Origin: Mrakia gelida
Taxonomy: Eukaryota; Basidiomycota; Tremellomycetes; Cystofilobasidiales; Mrakiaceae
Length of the DNA: 64,000 bases
Direction: 5' to 3'
Assembly: GCA_024345305.1 (NCBI GenBank)
Contig: BRON01000005.1
Span: 434,001-498,000, forward strand
How positions within the stretch are numbered: position 1 is the stretch's first letter; the number at the start of each line of letters is the position of its first letter. Of the stretch, positions 9,832-21,609 are shown piece by piece. The notes beneath the pieces are model-generated. The model saw nothing but the letters and a program-made list of their open reading frames with translations, was not told the DNA's origin and searched no databases. The position numbers and the translations under genes are program-made.

Positions 9832-12800
9832 CTACGCCATCTCCGCCATCTCATCCTTCCACCCGTACGCAGCGAGCATTCCGAGGGTGGCGACGCTTCC
9901 TGTGAGGGCTCCGAGGAAGAAGGAACCGATCTTGGATTTCTTTCGAGGAGGTTGCTCTTGTTGTTGGATGATGGGAGCGAGAGGTTCGATGGCGATGGTT
10001 TGGACGGAGGAGGTTTGGACTTGAGCAAGAGGGAGGGTTTGAGTTTGTGAGCTGGTGGAGGCGATGGGTCGAACGTAAAGGTCGTCGAAGTGGAACATGT
10101 CGTCGTCGTCGTCTTCGACGCGCCTTCGCTTGCCTGAGAGAGAACGAAGAGGAGGAACGAAGGAGAGGTTAGCTTCGAGTTCGTTTCGTGACCGAGGGAA
10201 GGAAGGGAAGGGATAGACGTACCGAGAGGAGAAGAGTTGTTGGCGGAGTACTGAGAGGGGACGGGAGGACGAAGGAGGACGAGGTGGTCAGCGGACGAGA
10301 CGCGACGAGAAAGGCGAAGGAAGCGAGTCGACGACGAACCTTCTCGAGCTGCGACTCCAACGTCTGGACCTTCGCGCTCAGCTCCACGATCTTGGTGAGA
10401 AGTCCGATCGACTTGGTAGGCTCGGCGACGGGAGCTGAAAGTCAAAGGGGAAGGAAGATCAGCGACGGTCAATCGAACAGAAGAACGACGACGCGAAGGC
10501 GAACGAAAACTCACCAGCCTCGACCTCCTCCTGAATCTCCACAACCGTGACCTCATCGTCGTCCATCTGAAGAGGTCCCTCGCTCTCCGAGTCCGAGAGA
10601 TCCAGGATAGCCGAATCCGAAGTCTTGACGGCGGTGACGGACCAACCTCGCCCCAACGCCTTTCGAGCAGGGATGAAGTCCTCGTCGACCGAGTCGTCTT
10701 CTTCGTCCCAGAGGTTCCTGATGTTCCTGCGAGAGGCTGGCTCCTCGACGACGTCCATCTCCTCGTCCGAGCCGTAATCGTAGCCAAGATCGACGATCTT
10801 GATCTCGTCGTCCTCCTCTGCGTCGTCGGAGGAAGACGTCTCGTGCTCGGGCTCGTTGTGGTAGGAAGTGACCTGCGAAGAGAAGAGCGAGAGGGGCGAG
10901 GGGCACGTCAGCAAGGGGGGTAGGTCGTTGGAGATGAGAGAAGAAGGAAGAGACTCACCGAACCCTCAGACGCGTCGAACTCATCGATCTCCTCCGTGAG
11001 CTCCTCCTCTTCGCCCATGTGTTCATCCTCCTCCTCTTCTTCCTCTTCCTCCTCCTCCTCAGACTCGACCTCCTTCCATCCAGCTCCTCGGAACTCGAAG
11101 TCTCCATCGTCGCTTCCCTCCGAGTCGGCGAGGTCGGGGTTGGCGAGAAGAAGAGCCGTTCCTTGAGCGATCCTCTGAGCGACGGCGACGGTATCCTCCT
11201 CCTTCTCCTCGTCGTCGAGATCCGAGATGTTGGAGTCGTCCGTATCGTAGGCCTTCATCGAGAGGTCCTTGGTGATGTAGCTGAGCTTGGAGAGGAAGTC
11301 CGAGGGCTTGAACGTCTGAGTAGTCGATAATTCGTCGTTCTTGGTCGCGGTGGACGATGAAATCGACGCTCCTCCAGGCTTCACGACCTCCTCGGACATC
11401 TTCCTCTTCTGCTGGAGCTTCTCCCTCCTCCTGAGCACGGGGTTCGCCTTCCTCGACGACGACGACGCGTGATTCTCGTCCTCCTGATCCGACTCCTCGG
11501 CGAGAACGATCTCGTCCTCCTCCTCCTCTGGCTCGTCGTCGTCGTCGTCGTGGTGAGACCATCGTCCCTCGTCAGGGTCCCTCCTTCCGGATCCGAAATC
11601 GATCCCAACCTCCTCGGGCTCGTCGTCCTCGTCGTCTTCGTCCTCCTCATCGTCGTCGTCGACGGCGGGGATGGCGATCGTCCTTCCTCGTCGCGATTGA
11701 AGGAACGACGCGAGACCTGCGACGGTCGAGGTTGATGCGACGGCAGGAGAGGAGGATGCTGAAGCGAGGAGGGGTTCCTTGCCGAAGATGGCGGTAGTGG
11801 AGGCGGCGTCGACGTCCTTCGAAGCTGAGAGTGAAGCGACGGGTCGAGCGGTGTAGGTGGTCCTCGAGTTCAGACGAGCACCGTGGACGCCGGTGGTAGG
11901 GAAATGGCTGAAAAGGCTGAGCAGGTTCCTCTCCTCCTTGGGTACCTCAACGCTCGCAGATCGCGACTGAGCTTCGGAGGCCTTGCTGCTGGACTCCTCG
12001 ACGGCGTCGTCGTCCGCCATTTCCTCGTCCTCCTCGTCGTCGTGGTTGGCCGACCACTGGCTGGCTCGCTCGTTGAACTGGGCAATGGAGGTGGGAGCGT
12101 TCATCGGCGAGGAGGGGCCTTCATCGTCGGATGCCTGACCCTGATCTGACATCGACGAGTTCGACGACGCGTCGTCCGCTTCCTCGTCGGAAGTGGTGAA
12201 ACCCAGTTTGAGAGCGGGAGCGAGGATTGGGCTTGAGAGGATCTCGTCATAGTTGGCGTCTCCCAAGTCGACGGAGGGACTTCGATCGGGAAGGGGAGAC
12301 CTGGCTCGGGAAGAGCTCGACGACGAGGAAGCGAGAGGTTTGGCGAAGAGAGCGCAAGGGACGATGGAGTCGGAGCTTGATCGTCGGAAGGAGGAGCTTG
12401 AGGGAACGAAGGAGGGAGGCGAGGTCAGGGAGAATTATGATTAATGATAGCGACGGAAAAGACAACTGACAGCTTGATGATGTTGACCGAGACTCGAAGA
12501 GCGGGATGGATCTGAGGAGAGGGTAGCGAAGACGCGCGTCAGTCCAGCGCAACAAGAACGAGCGAGCGATTGATCACTCACGCTTCCTCGCTTGTCGACG
12601 TCCTTCCCGAAGGTGATGCTGAAGGAAAGATAAGGGAAAGAAGGTCAGGAGAGCGAGCAAAGCAAGAGCTCGAGACGAAAGGACGAACTGATCTCCCTCG
12701 TGAATCTCGACCGGCGTGATCGTCTTGAGTCGGCGTTCGTTGACGAAGGTTCCGTGCATCGAACCTGTGAACGGAATTGAGGCCAGTCAGCAAGATATGG

Positions 12801-13949
12801 AAGGACTCGAGAGTAAAGACGGGCTCACCAGCATCAGCGATCGTGATCTAAGAAAGAAAACAGCGAACCGAGGTCAGGTCGGAAGAAGACGTCCAAGGAA
12901 CGAGCTGATCCAGAGCTCACCTTCCCATTCTCGTTCAAGACGACTTCAGCGTGACTCTTGGACATGACCGGGCAGGGGATGGACTGTAGGAGGAAGTCGG
13001 GTCAGGATCAGAGAGAGAAGAGGACGAAGACGAGGGTGAAACGTGGACTCACGCCATCGGTGGAGTTGGATGGTTGACCTGTCCCTCTCCTTCCCAAGAT
13101 CAAGGGAACTCCAGCGACGAGAGGGATGCACTTGATCTCCTCCTTGGCTCCATCGAGGTTCTTAAGAACGAGCTTCTGAGTGGGAGCTACGAAAGGAAGA
13201 GAGAAGAGAAGAGAGAGAGAGGGAAGGTCAGCCAGGGGTCCTCGGAGAATGCGGGGGTGGAGCGAGGGAGGAGATAAGGATGGCGAGGGGAGAGGTGACG
13301 GTGGTGAGAAGGCGAGGGAGAGTTTAGAGAGAGGAGAAGAAGAGGGATGGGGTGGTAGAGGGATCGCGAAGGGTAGGATCGAGACGAAGAGGATGCGAGA
13401 GGAAGAAGGGGAGAGGGAGGAGGGAAGGGATCTCCTCCCCTCTGCCCTCTTCGGGATGGACCCTCCCGTCCGTTCGTCTGCTCCTCCTACTGATTCGCTC
13501 CCCTCTACCAGAACATCTCCCTCGTCTCTACCAGAAGAAAGACATTCTCTCCCTATCTCTCTGTCGATCTACCCTGAAAATCCTCCTTCAGAAGGAAGGG
13601 ACCTCGTGCCGCTCCCTCTCGCTTCCACCTCTGGCTCCCCCTCGCTCCCCTCGTCGTTCGCCACCCTTGATCTCTCGTACTCACCATTGTCCTTCTCGTG
13701 CTCGTCTCCACTCTTGGGAGGAGTCAACTGATCCTCCCCTGCTCCTACGTTCACGAGCTTGAGTCGTTCCTGTTGCTGGTCGTATCCAAAGTCAGGCGTT
13801 CTGTTTCGATCCTCCATTCCAGGACGGGTCTGCTGAGAAGAGGAGTACGAGATGGATTTCTGAGAGGAGGAGGTGGAAGAGAGACTTCTCCTCCTGTAGG
13901 AAGGAGGAAAAGGTTGGGAAAAGGAGAAAATGGAGGGGGTAGTCGACAT
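9832..13949 (-). CDS. FHA-domain protein with acidic middle, coiled coil and C-terminal membrane tail
   Basis: About eleven spliced exons give a protein of roughly 950-1,000 residues, starting at the ATG at 13949. Residues 1-88 are Ser-rich. An FHA phosphothreonine-binding domain covers about 90-210, split over six exons, with the expected GR (LILGRRG), S-x2-H (SKSHAEV) and HGTFVN signatures. A very acidic region follows, with long Asp/Glu runs (11000-11660). Near the end come a short coiled coil (IVELSAKVQTLESQLEK), a basic KRRR/KKSK cluster and one hydrophobic segment (IGSFFLGALTGSVATLGML) ending EMAEMA. The order FHA, coiled coil, tail anchor resembles SLMAP and the yeast Far9/Far10 STRIPAK subunits; the large acidic block is not part of that pattern. 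The relationship is inferred from layout. Confidence 0.8.
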
Positions 13950-14107
13950 GGTGGGTTGAGGAGAAGAACGAACAGAAGGGAAGGAAGGTCAGACGAGGCG
14001 AGGGCGAGCAGGGAGGACGACGCAGCGACGCTTCCCCGCTTTGAGCTCTTCCCTTTCTTTCGTTCCTTCTTCTCCTGCTCCCAACTGCATCTTTCTCTTA
14101 TTGCTCG

Positions 14108-15116
14108 ATGGACGAACTCCCACCCCCTGCCTACACCTCCCACGAGCCTTACCCTCTGCCCACGCTTTCTACTCTCCCCTTCTCGATCTTGACTCTGATC
14201 ATCCACCAGCTCGTTTCCTCCTCCTCTCGACGATCCAAGCTCGAGCTCGCTACCTCCCAGCAATGGCTCTCGAAGGAGGCTAGACTCACGAGTAGGATGT
14301 TCTATAGAGGCAAGTCCCTACCTCCCCTTTTTTTCCTCTTCTTTCTTGCACTCGCTAACCCCCTTCGTTCGTTTCTCTTGCAGTGATCCAAACCTACCTC
14401 CGAACGCTTCACCTCCCATCTTACCTCTCTCACATCCGACCCCCGTTCTCCTCCTCCCCTCTACCTCTCTCGCCCTTCTCCCCTCCTATCGCAACAACCT
14501 CGAGAGTAGCCGAACAGCTCGAGGTGGGAGTGTATCAGCAGCACGAAACGGGAGTGCTCGATCTCTTCGTGGCTGCTTTGGTGAGAGAGAGAGCGGAAGG
14601 GTTGGAGAGTGAAGGGTATGGAGAGAGTATGAACTGGAGGGAGGATCTGTTTACGCTTTATCAGGTAAGTAGTTGTCTCGTCTCGCTTTTTCTGCATAAG
14701 TACCTTTTCTGTCTTGGGAAGGATGGAGCGAGCGAAGGAACGAAGAAGCAAAGCTCGAGCTCGAGCTCACCTCCTCCCCTCCCTTCTCCTCCGGTCTTCT
14801 CCAGCCCCAAGCCCGCCTCCTAGACCTCCTCCTCACCTCCCTCACGTCTCCCACCCAACCTCAAACCCAACTCATCTCCCTCCCCTTCCCACCCACAACC
14901 CTCTCCCTCCGCTTCACAGCTCGCAAGCTCACCCTCTTCCGGACCATTCACGTCGACGTCCCCGGCGGCACTCGACTCGGTAGAGAGGGCGGAGGAGGAG
15001 GGACACGGAAGAGAGAGGTGGTGACGCTGGGGAGGGAGAGAGGGGAGAAGGAGGAGGTTAGTGTGCAGAGGATGAGGGAGGGGTTGAGGGGGTTGAGGGT
15101 TTTGGAGGAGGGTTGA
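14108..15116 (+). CDS. Hypothetical protein with a GC-AG intron
   Basis: Three exons (14108-14309, 14384-14664, 14805-15116) give about 264 residues. Intron 1 starts with GCAAGT at 14310, a GC-AG intron. Joining there gives MFYRVIQTYLRTLHLP and keeps the frame, while no GT donor does so. The N-terminus has a Leu-rich stretch (LSTLPFSILTLIIHQLV) that is weakly F-box-like. The middle is acidic and helical (LDLFVAALVRERAEGLE), and the C-terminus is basic and Gly-rich. It shares a 158 bp divergent promoter with the FHA gene. The family is not recognised. Confidence 0.65.
14310..14383 (+). other. GC-AG intron
   Basis: The donor reads GCAAGT and the acceptor TTGCAG. Apart from T to C at position 2, the donor fits the consensus. 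It is the only junction found that keeps the frame of the host gene. Confidence 0.65.
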
Positions 15117-15376
15117 GGGACTGAGGGTGAGGTTGGGAGGGGAGGAGATGGTTAGATCGATAGAGGGGCTTGGTATCCATGACTTGGTGTTTGTGTCGAT
15201 GGTCTGGCCCGGGAGAGAAAGAGCTGGAGAAGAGGAGAGGCAAGGAGAGGGCTGGAGGAGACGCGTCGACTCGGGAGTCGTTCCCTTGCATTCCTCCTTC
15301 TCAAGACGAGAACAAAAGACGAGGCTCATAAGGTCGTGAATGAAAAAAAGGGGTAGACTACTAGTGAAGGATTTTT

Positions 15377-16830
15377 TCAAAAGTCCTTCTCACTCTCCTC
15401 TGTGAGCTGACGGGGGAAAGCAAAAGCAAAAGCAAAAGGGAGGAAACGATTCGAGTCGCGATCAGCTCAGCCTCGACGACGACTTCGAACGACGCGATCC
15501 TGGTGAAAGCGAACTCACCACCTTAGCCTTCAAGAACCAAAACGATCTCCCAGCCCTCCTACATCCTTGCACCATGGCCTCCGCTCTCGAGGTCGACTCC
15601 GTACCCGTTCCAAAGAGGGCGGTCACTCTCCGGAGGGCCTCTTGGTAGCTTGCCTGCACCACTGTCGAGGTGGCATCCCGGACCATCTCCTCCCAAGCCT
15701 CGTCGCAGATCGTGTTGCTGCTCGTGCGGCAGTCTGGGATGTGAATGTCGTCGTCGTCGGCGAGGATGAACGTTTCAGAAGCGAGAACGGCGTAGGCGTC
15801 GACGCGACGGAGGATCGAGAGGTCTGAATTCGGGGTGGAGAGAGAGATAAAGTGAAAGAAGAAGAAAGAAAGAAAGAAAAAAAGAAAGCAGGTGACTGGA
15901 GGGTTCAGTGACCTCGAACGATAGGGCGGAAAGAGAGAGAGGGACAGAGAGAGAGGAGAGGGACTCACGAAGGTCGTTCGACAAAGTCGACGCAAAGTCG
16001 CCCTCTGGACTTGCGTCTTGGAAGAACCTCTGACGTTGGACAGGAGATGCGGTGGCGATGTAGTGATGTATCCAGCGGAAAGGAGCTTTGTCGAGGGTGT
16101 GTTCCTCTTGGAGAGTGAGGAGATACCGAAGGACGAGCCTGAACATCGGTCCGGACGCCCTGTCGTGATCGTAAGGGGTGGGATAACTAGGAGGAATGCC
16201 ATCCAGGACGGTGGCCTTTTCGAACTTCGATCTCGCGAAGAGGGAAGTCTTCGCGAAGGAAAGGATCGAGGGTTCGTTGTACTGCAGGGATGGAAGTGGA
16301 CGGTCAGCGTTTGGTCGACGAAGGGAACGAGGGAGGAGGAAGGCGGAGCTGACCTTGTCGGCGAGCTGAAGGAGCGTACGAGTCTCTAGAAGAGTTGGAA
16401 GTTTCTCGACAAACGATCTGGGTACAGAAGAGGAAGAGGTTAGACTCTGAACCATCTTTGAGTCCGCGAGAGAAGCCTGGGAGACCCACAGTCCCTTGTA
16501 CATCGCCCTCAAAAAGACCAGCCAATCCGCCTCCTTATCGTCCAGCTTGATCGTTGGCAGCTCTCCTGCCTCGCCTCCCAGATCTCCACCAACGAGGAGG
16601 GTATCGGCGAAGACCTCTGCCTTCTCCAGCACTCCTCGATGGACCTTGAAAAGCGTCGACCCAATGTGAAGGAGGACGTTCCCGTCCTCGAAGAAGTAGG
16701 AGGTCGAAGGGGAGGGAGCGGCGGGAGGAGGAGGAGGATCGTTGGAGTCGGCTTCGTCCTGAGCTGTTTTGCGTTTTTTGGAGGCCGAGGGGTCGCTGGA
16801 AGTGGAGGAGGAGGAGGCTCTTGGAGGCAT
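15377..16830 (-). CDS. BTB/POZ domain protein, paralogue C
   Basis: Five exons (16830-16490, 16417-16354, 16281-15969, 15823-15519, 15406-15377). The N-terminus MPPRASSSSTSS, the KKRKTAQDEAD patch and the BTB core (DGNVLLHIGSTLFKVHRGVL) match the other two copies. The middle keeps LLQLADK and YNEPSILSFAK at the same intron-bounded places as paralogue B. The last exon is only 30 nt and encodes LTEESEKDF, parallel to LEEEMKKDFGP in B. The C-terminal third has diverged most. The protein is about 350 residues and shows no catalytic domain. Function is unknown beyond a BTB-mediated interaction role. Confidence 0.82.
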
Positions 16831-17054
16831 ACTGACGGAGAAGATAAGGAATTAAGATGGAGGAAGGCCGGGGAACGAGGTCGTGGATAGAGGCCGAAAC
16901 GAGTCGAGCTCACGCTCCCTCCCTCCCTCTCTCTCCTGCAACGCTCAGCACCCATCCAAAACGACTCTCACCTTTCCCTTTCTTCTCGAGAGCTCACCAA
17001 CACCGAGCAGCGTATACGACCTCTCACTTCTCTCCTTCCCTCGACTCTGTCTGG

Positions 17055-20000
17055 ATGAGTCTCTCGTCGCTCTTTCATTCCTCCTCCCTTCGGATTCACG
17101 TCCCTCCCGAGCCCATCTCTCCTCCTCCTCCGGACGCTACGCCTCAGGCTCGTACGGAATGGATCGCGAACCTGATGAACGTTGGGAGTAGGAAGCTGGC
17201 TTTCTATGGTATGCTCCTTTCTCTTGCTCTCTTGGATCGTGAGCTCTCGGAGATGAGCTCGACCTGACCTTTCCCTCCTCCTTCCCTCTCAGACGAACAG
17301 CTCGGACTCTACGCTTCCGTTCGACTCACAGAACCCTCCCTCGATCGAGATGAACCTTCAGAGGAGGTCATCACCTTCCTGTCTCATCTCCAGGTCAGTT
17401 GGAATCGAGATCAAGCTCAGCGTTCGACCGAGAGAGGCTGACACGCTTCGCCCTCCCTCCTTCCCTCCTCCAGATCACCCTCGAATCGACCTACATCTCA
17501 GCTCTTCCTCCCTCTCCCTCAGCTCCAACTCAGCAAGGATCGACCTACCCCTTCCCTCCCACCCCAGGTATCGTACCATCCACTCCTGGAGCTGCATCTG
17601 CAACTCTCTCGCCGCCTCGCATCACAACGAGCTCACCATCAGGAGGAGGACTCTCGCCCGGTCCCACGCCTTCCGCTCGCAACTTCCCTCCTCAAACTCC
17701 TAACCCTACTCCCTCCACGGGCTCCTCAGAGGAGAGGAGATACGCTCGAGCTGAGGGAGTGCCCGTGTGGAGTGCGACTTGGGGGAGTACGCCGAAGAAG
17801 AGGAAGGAGATCATCTTGGGCAGGATCGACGGCGAGGGCAGTTGGATCGCGATCTGGGAGTTGGAAGCTCCTGTAGGTGAGTCCAAAAACCTTCTCGCAC
17901 TACCACGGGAGACCTATATACGCTGTCGAGGCGTAAGTGCTGACATCTGCGTGCTTTTCGACGGTGGGCGACAGCTTTCTTAAGGACGAGGATAGATAAT
18001 CCGCTGCTCTGCCTGACGGCCGCCATGACGTTGAGGGAAAAGCCTACGAGAGGAATCATCGCCGGATTCGAACTACCAGTGGAGGAACCCGATACCCCTA
18101 TCTCGACTCGCCCGAAGGGAGACTTCGTTACAGCGAGAGATCTCGAGGACGTGAACCTCTTGGACGACTTCGGTTCGTTTGACTTTCGAGACGCGTCTTC
18201 CTCTCCGCCCTCGCTTGTCGCTGACCTTCACTCGTTTTCGTCGCTTCCAGGCCCCGACGTCTCCTTCCCCTTCTCTCGCCTCCGTCCCATCACCAACAAC
18301 TCCCCTACCTCTCCCTCGAACCCGGCCAACCAAGGTCCAACAACCAACCCTCCCGTCTCCCTCATCTCTCTCCCAACCCTTCGAAAGTCCTTCCGATCGG
18401 TCCTCTCGGTCGCATCAGGTCTCCATCTTCGAATGAGAACGGTCTTCCTTCCTCAACTCCTACTCGACCACCTCAAGGGAAGCTCTGGAGACGACGATCC
18501 TCTCGACGACGACGATGAGGATCGGAAGGTGGTCATGAGCGTCGAGGTCGAGGCCACGGGAGGAGGTACGGATGGGATGGGCGGAGACAAGATTGGGTTT
18601 GAGATTGGGTCGGTGGAGGTGAAGGTTGGAGGGGCTGCAACGGGTGCGGATGCGGAACTGCTGGAGTCTCCGAAGGAAGGAGACGGGACGACGCTTTTTC
18701 CTCTCCCTCTTCACTCCCTCGACCAATACAACCTCCTCTACGCGGTCTCTTCCTCACTCTCGGCTCAGTACAACCCTTCAGCGACCCCTTTACCTCCTCC
18801 AACTCCCATGTCAACCATCACTGGACCCTCTCTCCCTTCGACCGTTCAACAAAACCAAGGTCGAATGGTCTCTCATCAACACCCTCCTCCTTCCTCGGCC
18901 CCTTCCGAATCGGTTCGCCCAGTCTCCATAGCAGTCGTCGGACGTCCCTTCATTGACATTGACGGAGTCAAGGAGTACCCAACCTCCTCCTTCGTCTCTC
19001 GCTGGAACTGCACCCTCGACCTCTCCCACCTCGACGCGACCTCCGACAAACGCATCTCCCTCCCCGCCGTCGCAGGTGCTTTCTCCTCCCCTCACTCCAA
19101 CTCCAACCCATCCTCAGCAGCAGCATCAAGACCAACAAGCATGATCGCAGGAAACAAACGGTTCAGTGCAGCCAGCCTCACGGCCTTCTCCAACGCGTCG
19201 CACAACAACCAAGTCCTCCTCCCTTCGTCGAACCAGCAACAACTCAACGGGCACCTCCCTCCTCTCCCTTCCTCCTCCCCTTCGAACGTTCCACCTCCCA
19301 CACCAGCCTTCCCCTCCTACCCTCCCTCGCAAGCTCAACCTCCCCTCCTTCCTCCCTCCCAGCTTGCTTTCGCCAACTCGTCCAGTCCGCAACGACCCAC
19401 GAGCGCGATGGACGCGAGGCGGCGAACGACCCAGGGACCCAACCCTCCTCCTACGCCAGCTCCTGGTCGTCCGTTCTCGGGTGTAGGAGGGGGAGGAAAC
19501 GGCGGATGGGATCAAGGACAGTCGTCGTCGTCGTCGACGGAGGTGGATGGAGTGTTGATTTCGATCTCGGTGTTGCTGCCAGAGGGAGGGAAGAGAGCCA
19601 TCAAGGTCCTCGAGCCGTTCTCGCTGGAGGTGTTTGTTTTCAACAAGAGTTCAAGGTCAGTTCGTCCGGTGTCTGAGCTCGAGCGAGCGAGGAAGGAGAA
19701 GTCGAGAAGCTCACTCGTTTCGCGCGTTTGGTCTTGGTTCGAGAACAGAACGCGTCGATTCTCCATCGGAGTGCCAGAGAAGCGAAGACGGAGGGACCCT
19801 GCTCTCGCTATCGATCGAGCTGCACCTGGAGGGAATGTTGGAATGGGAGAAAGTCGTGAGTCGTCGATCCATCCACACTTTGCTTCTTTCCTCCCCTCGC
19901 TTTCCTCGAGCTGACCCTTCCCTCCCTCCCTCCCTCGGCCCTCTCCTTCCTCCGCTCTCGCCAGATCTCCACTCCCACCTCGTCGAGCACCTCTCCTCCT

Positions 20001-20349
20001 CTACACCTCTCATCCCACTCGAGAATCACATCCGAGTAGGACCTCTCCTGCCTGCGACGAGTCAGTCCGTGAGGATGCGATTCATGGCGCTGGAGGAGGG
20101 AGTTTGGGAGGTCGAGACGTTGCAGATCACTGGGGTCGGGGAAGGGTTCGCGATCAATCTGAAGTGAGTTCTTGACGTCATGCCAGCTGGTGAAGGACGA
20201 GAGGGAGGGGAGCGAAGGGAGGAAGGAATGTCGAAAGGAGGGAGAGGGAAGCGGAGGCGAAGACGAACGAAGTAGAACTAACGAGCTTCCTTTCGTTTTT
20301 CCTCTTCGCGGTAACCAGGTCCGTCTGCAACGTCGTTGTTCAAGGCTAA
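17055..20349 (+). CDS. TRS65: TRAPPII complex subunit Trs65
   Basis: Eight exons (17055-17208, 17293-17393, 17474-17876, 17975-18172, 18251-19655, 19749-19855, 19965-20163, 20319-20349) give about 865 residues. The recognisable parts are the N-terminal WELEAPV block and, most clearly, the C-terminal immunoglobulin-like region: LEPFSLEVFVFNKSS, then RRFSIGVPEK, then LIPLENHIRVGPLLP and SVRMRFMALEEGVWEVE, the conserved end of the fungal Trs65 family. Trs65 is a peripheral TRAPPII subunit that supports Rab activation in late-Golgi traffic. Two long Ser/Pro-rich linkers (about 110-170 and 400-570) separate the folded parts. Exon 4 to 5 could also be read through, since that 78 bp intron is in frame. 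Confidence 0.82.
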
Positions 20350-21609
20350 GGAGGTGTGTATATCGATGCTACATACCCTTCTGTCGAGTTTGTTGAATTC
20401 CGGAACCCTGAGACGTTTCTGGACGAGAACAGGGGAAGCAGGTCTTCCAATCGAACGCGTCTCGACTCGACACTCCCTCTCGACTCGATGCTCCTTTCAT
20501 CGAACCACTTCTGGATACTGCAACTTCTGGCGACCTCTCCGAGACTCAGTCCTCGACTGGAATATCTTCGTTCAACTCAGTCCGACGGGCGGTAAAGTCT
20601 TCAACGCAGAGCTGCTTTTACTCAGTCCTCTTCTCATGGAACTCTCGATATGAAGCTCGACGCCGACGCCATCAGCTACGCCTTCCTTCTTCATATACGA
20701 CAGGGACACGGTTCCTTCCCTCCGACATGTTCTCCTTGGATCCTTGGTCGTCGCTTTGACTCAGTCTGACAGGTTTGTTGGGGCGATTGGACGCGTACGG
20801 TTTCGCTCTCTTTTAGAGGAGGCGGGACCAAAGCAATTCACCCTCAGTCCTGCCCCCATCGCTTTTCCTAGCACCAGAGCCCGCTCTCGGTGCTTGCTTT
20901 TGATGCTCAGATACAGGCGGGATCGATCCCTACCTCGCCAGGCCTCTGCTCTCGACAACTCAGCTCTCTCAACGCGTCCATGCTCTCGAGCCTGAACTGC
21001 ACGTTTTCGTTTTCACTTGTGCCTGAGCTCTCGATCGGCCTGTACGGGCAGCTGAAGCGAACTGGTCCTCTCAAGATTGCTCGGCCGAGGGATGAAAACG
21101 TGCTCTGCTCCAAAAGCAGGTCGGTTCGTCTTCGAAATCGACGAGAAAGGGCGTTCTCGATGAGTCGCCTGAGTCTCGACCTGCCCTCTCTTCTCGCCTT
21201 CCCTCCTCTTCTGAGAACCCCAACGAGTCTGCAAGGGGCGGATTCGATACCCGCTTTCACTCTCGAGCCGTCGGTGTCATTTTTTTTCGCACTTTTTCAG
21301 CTCCATCGGGGTTCTGGACCGCGGTGAAGGACTTCAAACACTTGCCGCCGGAGGTCGGTGGTTTGGAACTGGCTCCAGCCGCAGCGGCGAAGGGTCCCAA
21401 TCTGCGACGAGGTCCAGGCTTTCCCCAACGCTCTCTGGGGAGATACAAAAGAGATTTTCGAGAGGACTCCACTGGTTCCCCATCAACCACATCTTGCCCC
21501 TCCTTCCCTCCCCTCTTCGCATCTCAACAACCTCTTCCCTCCCCTTCAACCAAACACCCTTCCTCCCTCACCTCACCTCACCTTACCACCCTCACCTCTC
21601 TCTGCTACA
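20350..21609. other. Intergenic region upstream of the transporter
   Basis: This 1.26 kb contains open frames (for example 20890-21327) but none with a convincing splice path or motif. The last 130 bp before the transporter ATG is a C/T-rich leader of repeated CCTCACCTCACC type, common before highly expressed genes. CGG-rich strings around 21330-21370 could be zinc-cluster regulator sites, but that is speculation. Confidence 0.4.

Noticed and set aside
11019..11735. Leu/Val-rich plus-strand frames that look like membrane proteins
   Set aside because: They are the reverse complement of Asp/Glu repeats in the FHA protein (GAC/GAG read as GTC/CTC).
20890..21327. 145-residue frame upstream of the transporter
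   Set aside because: No motif, no clean splice path and a start inside probable promoter DNA; cannot be supported.
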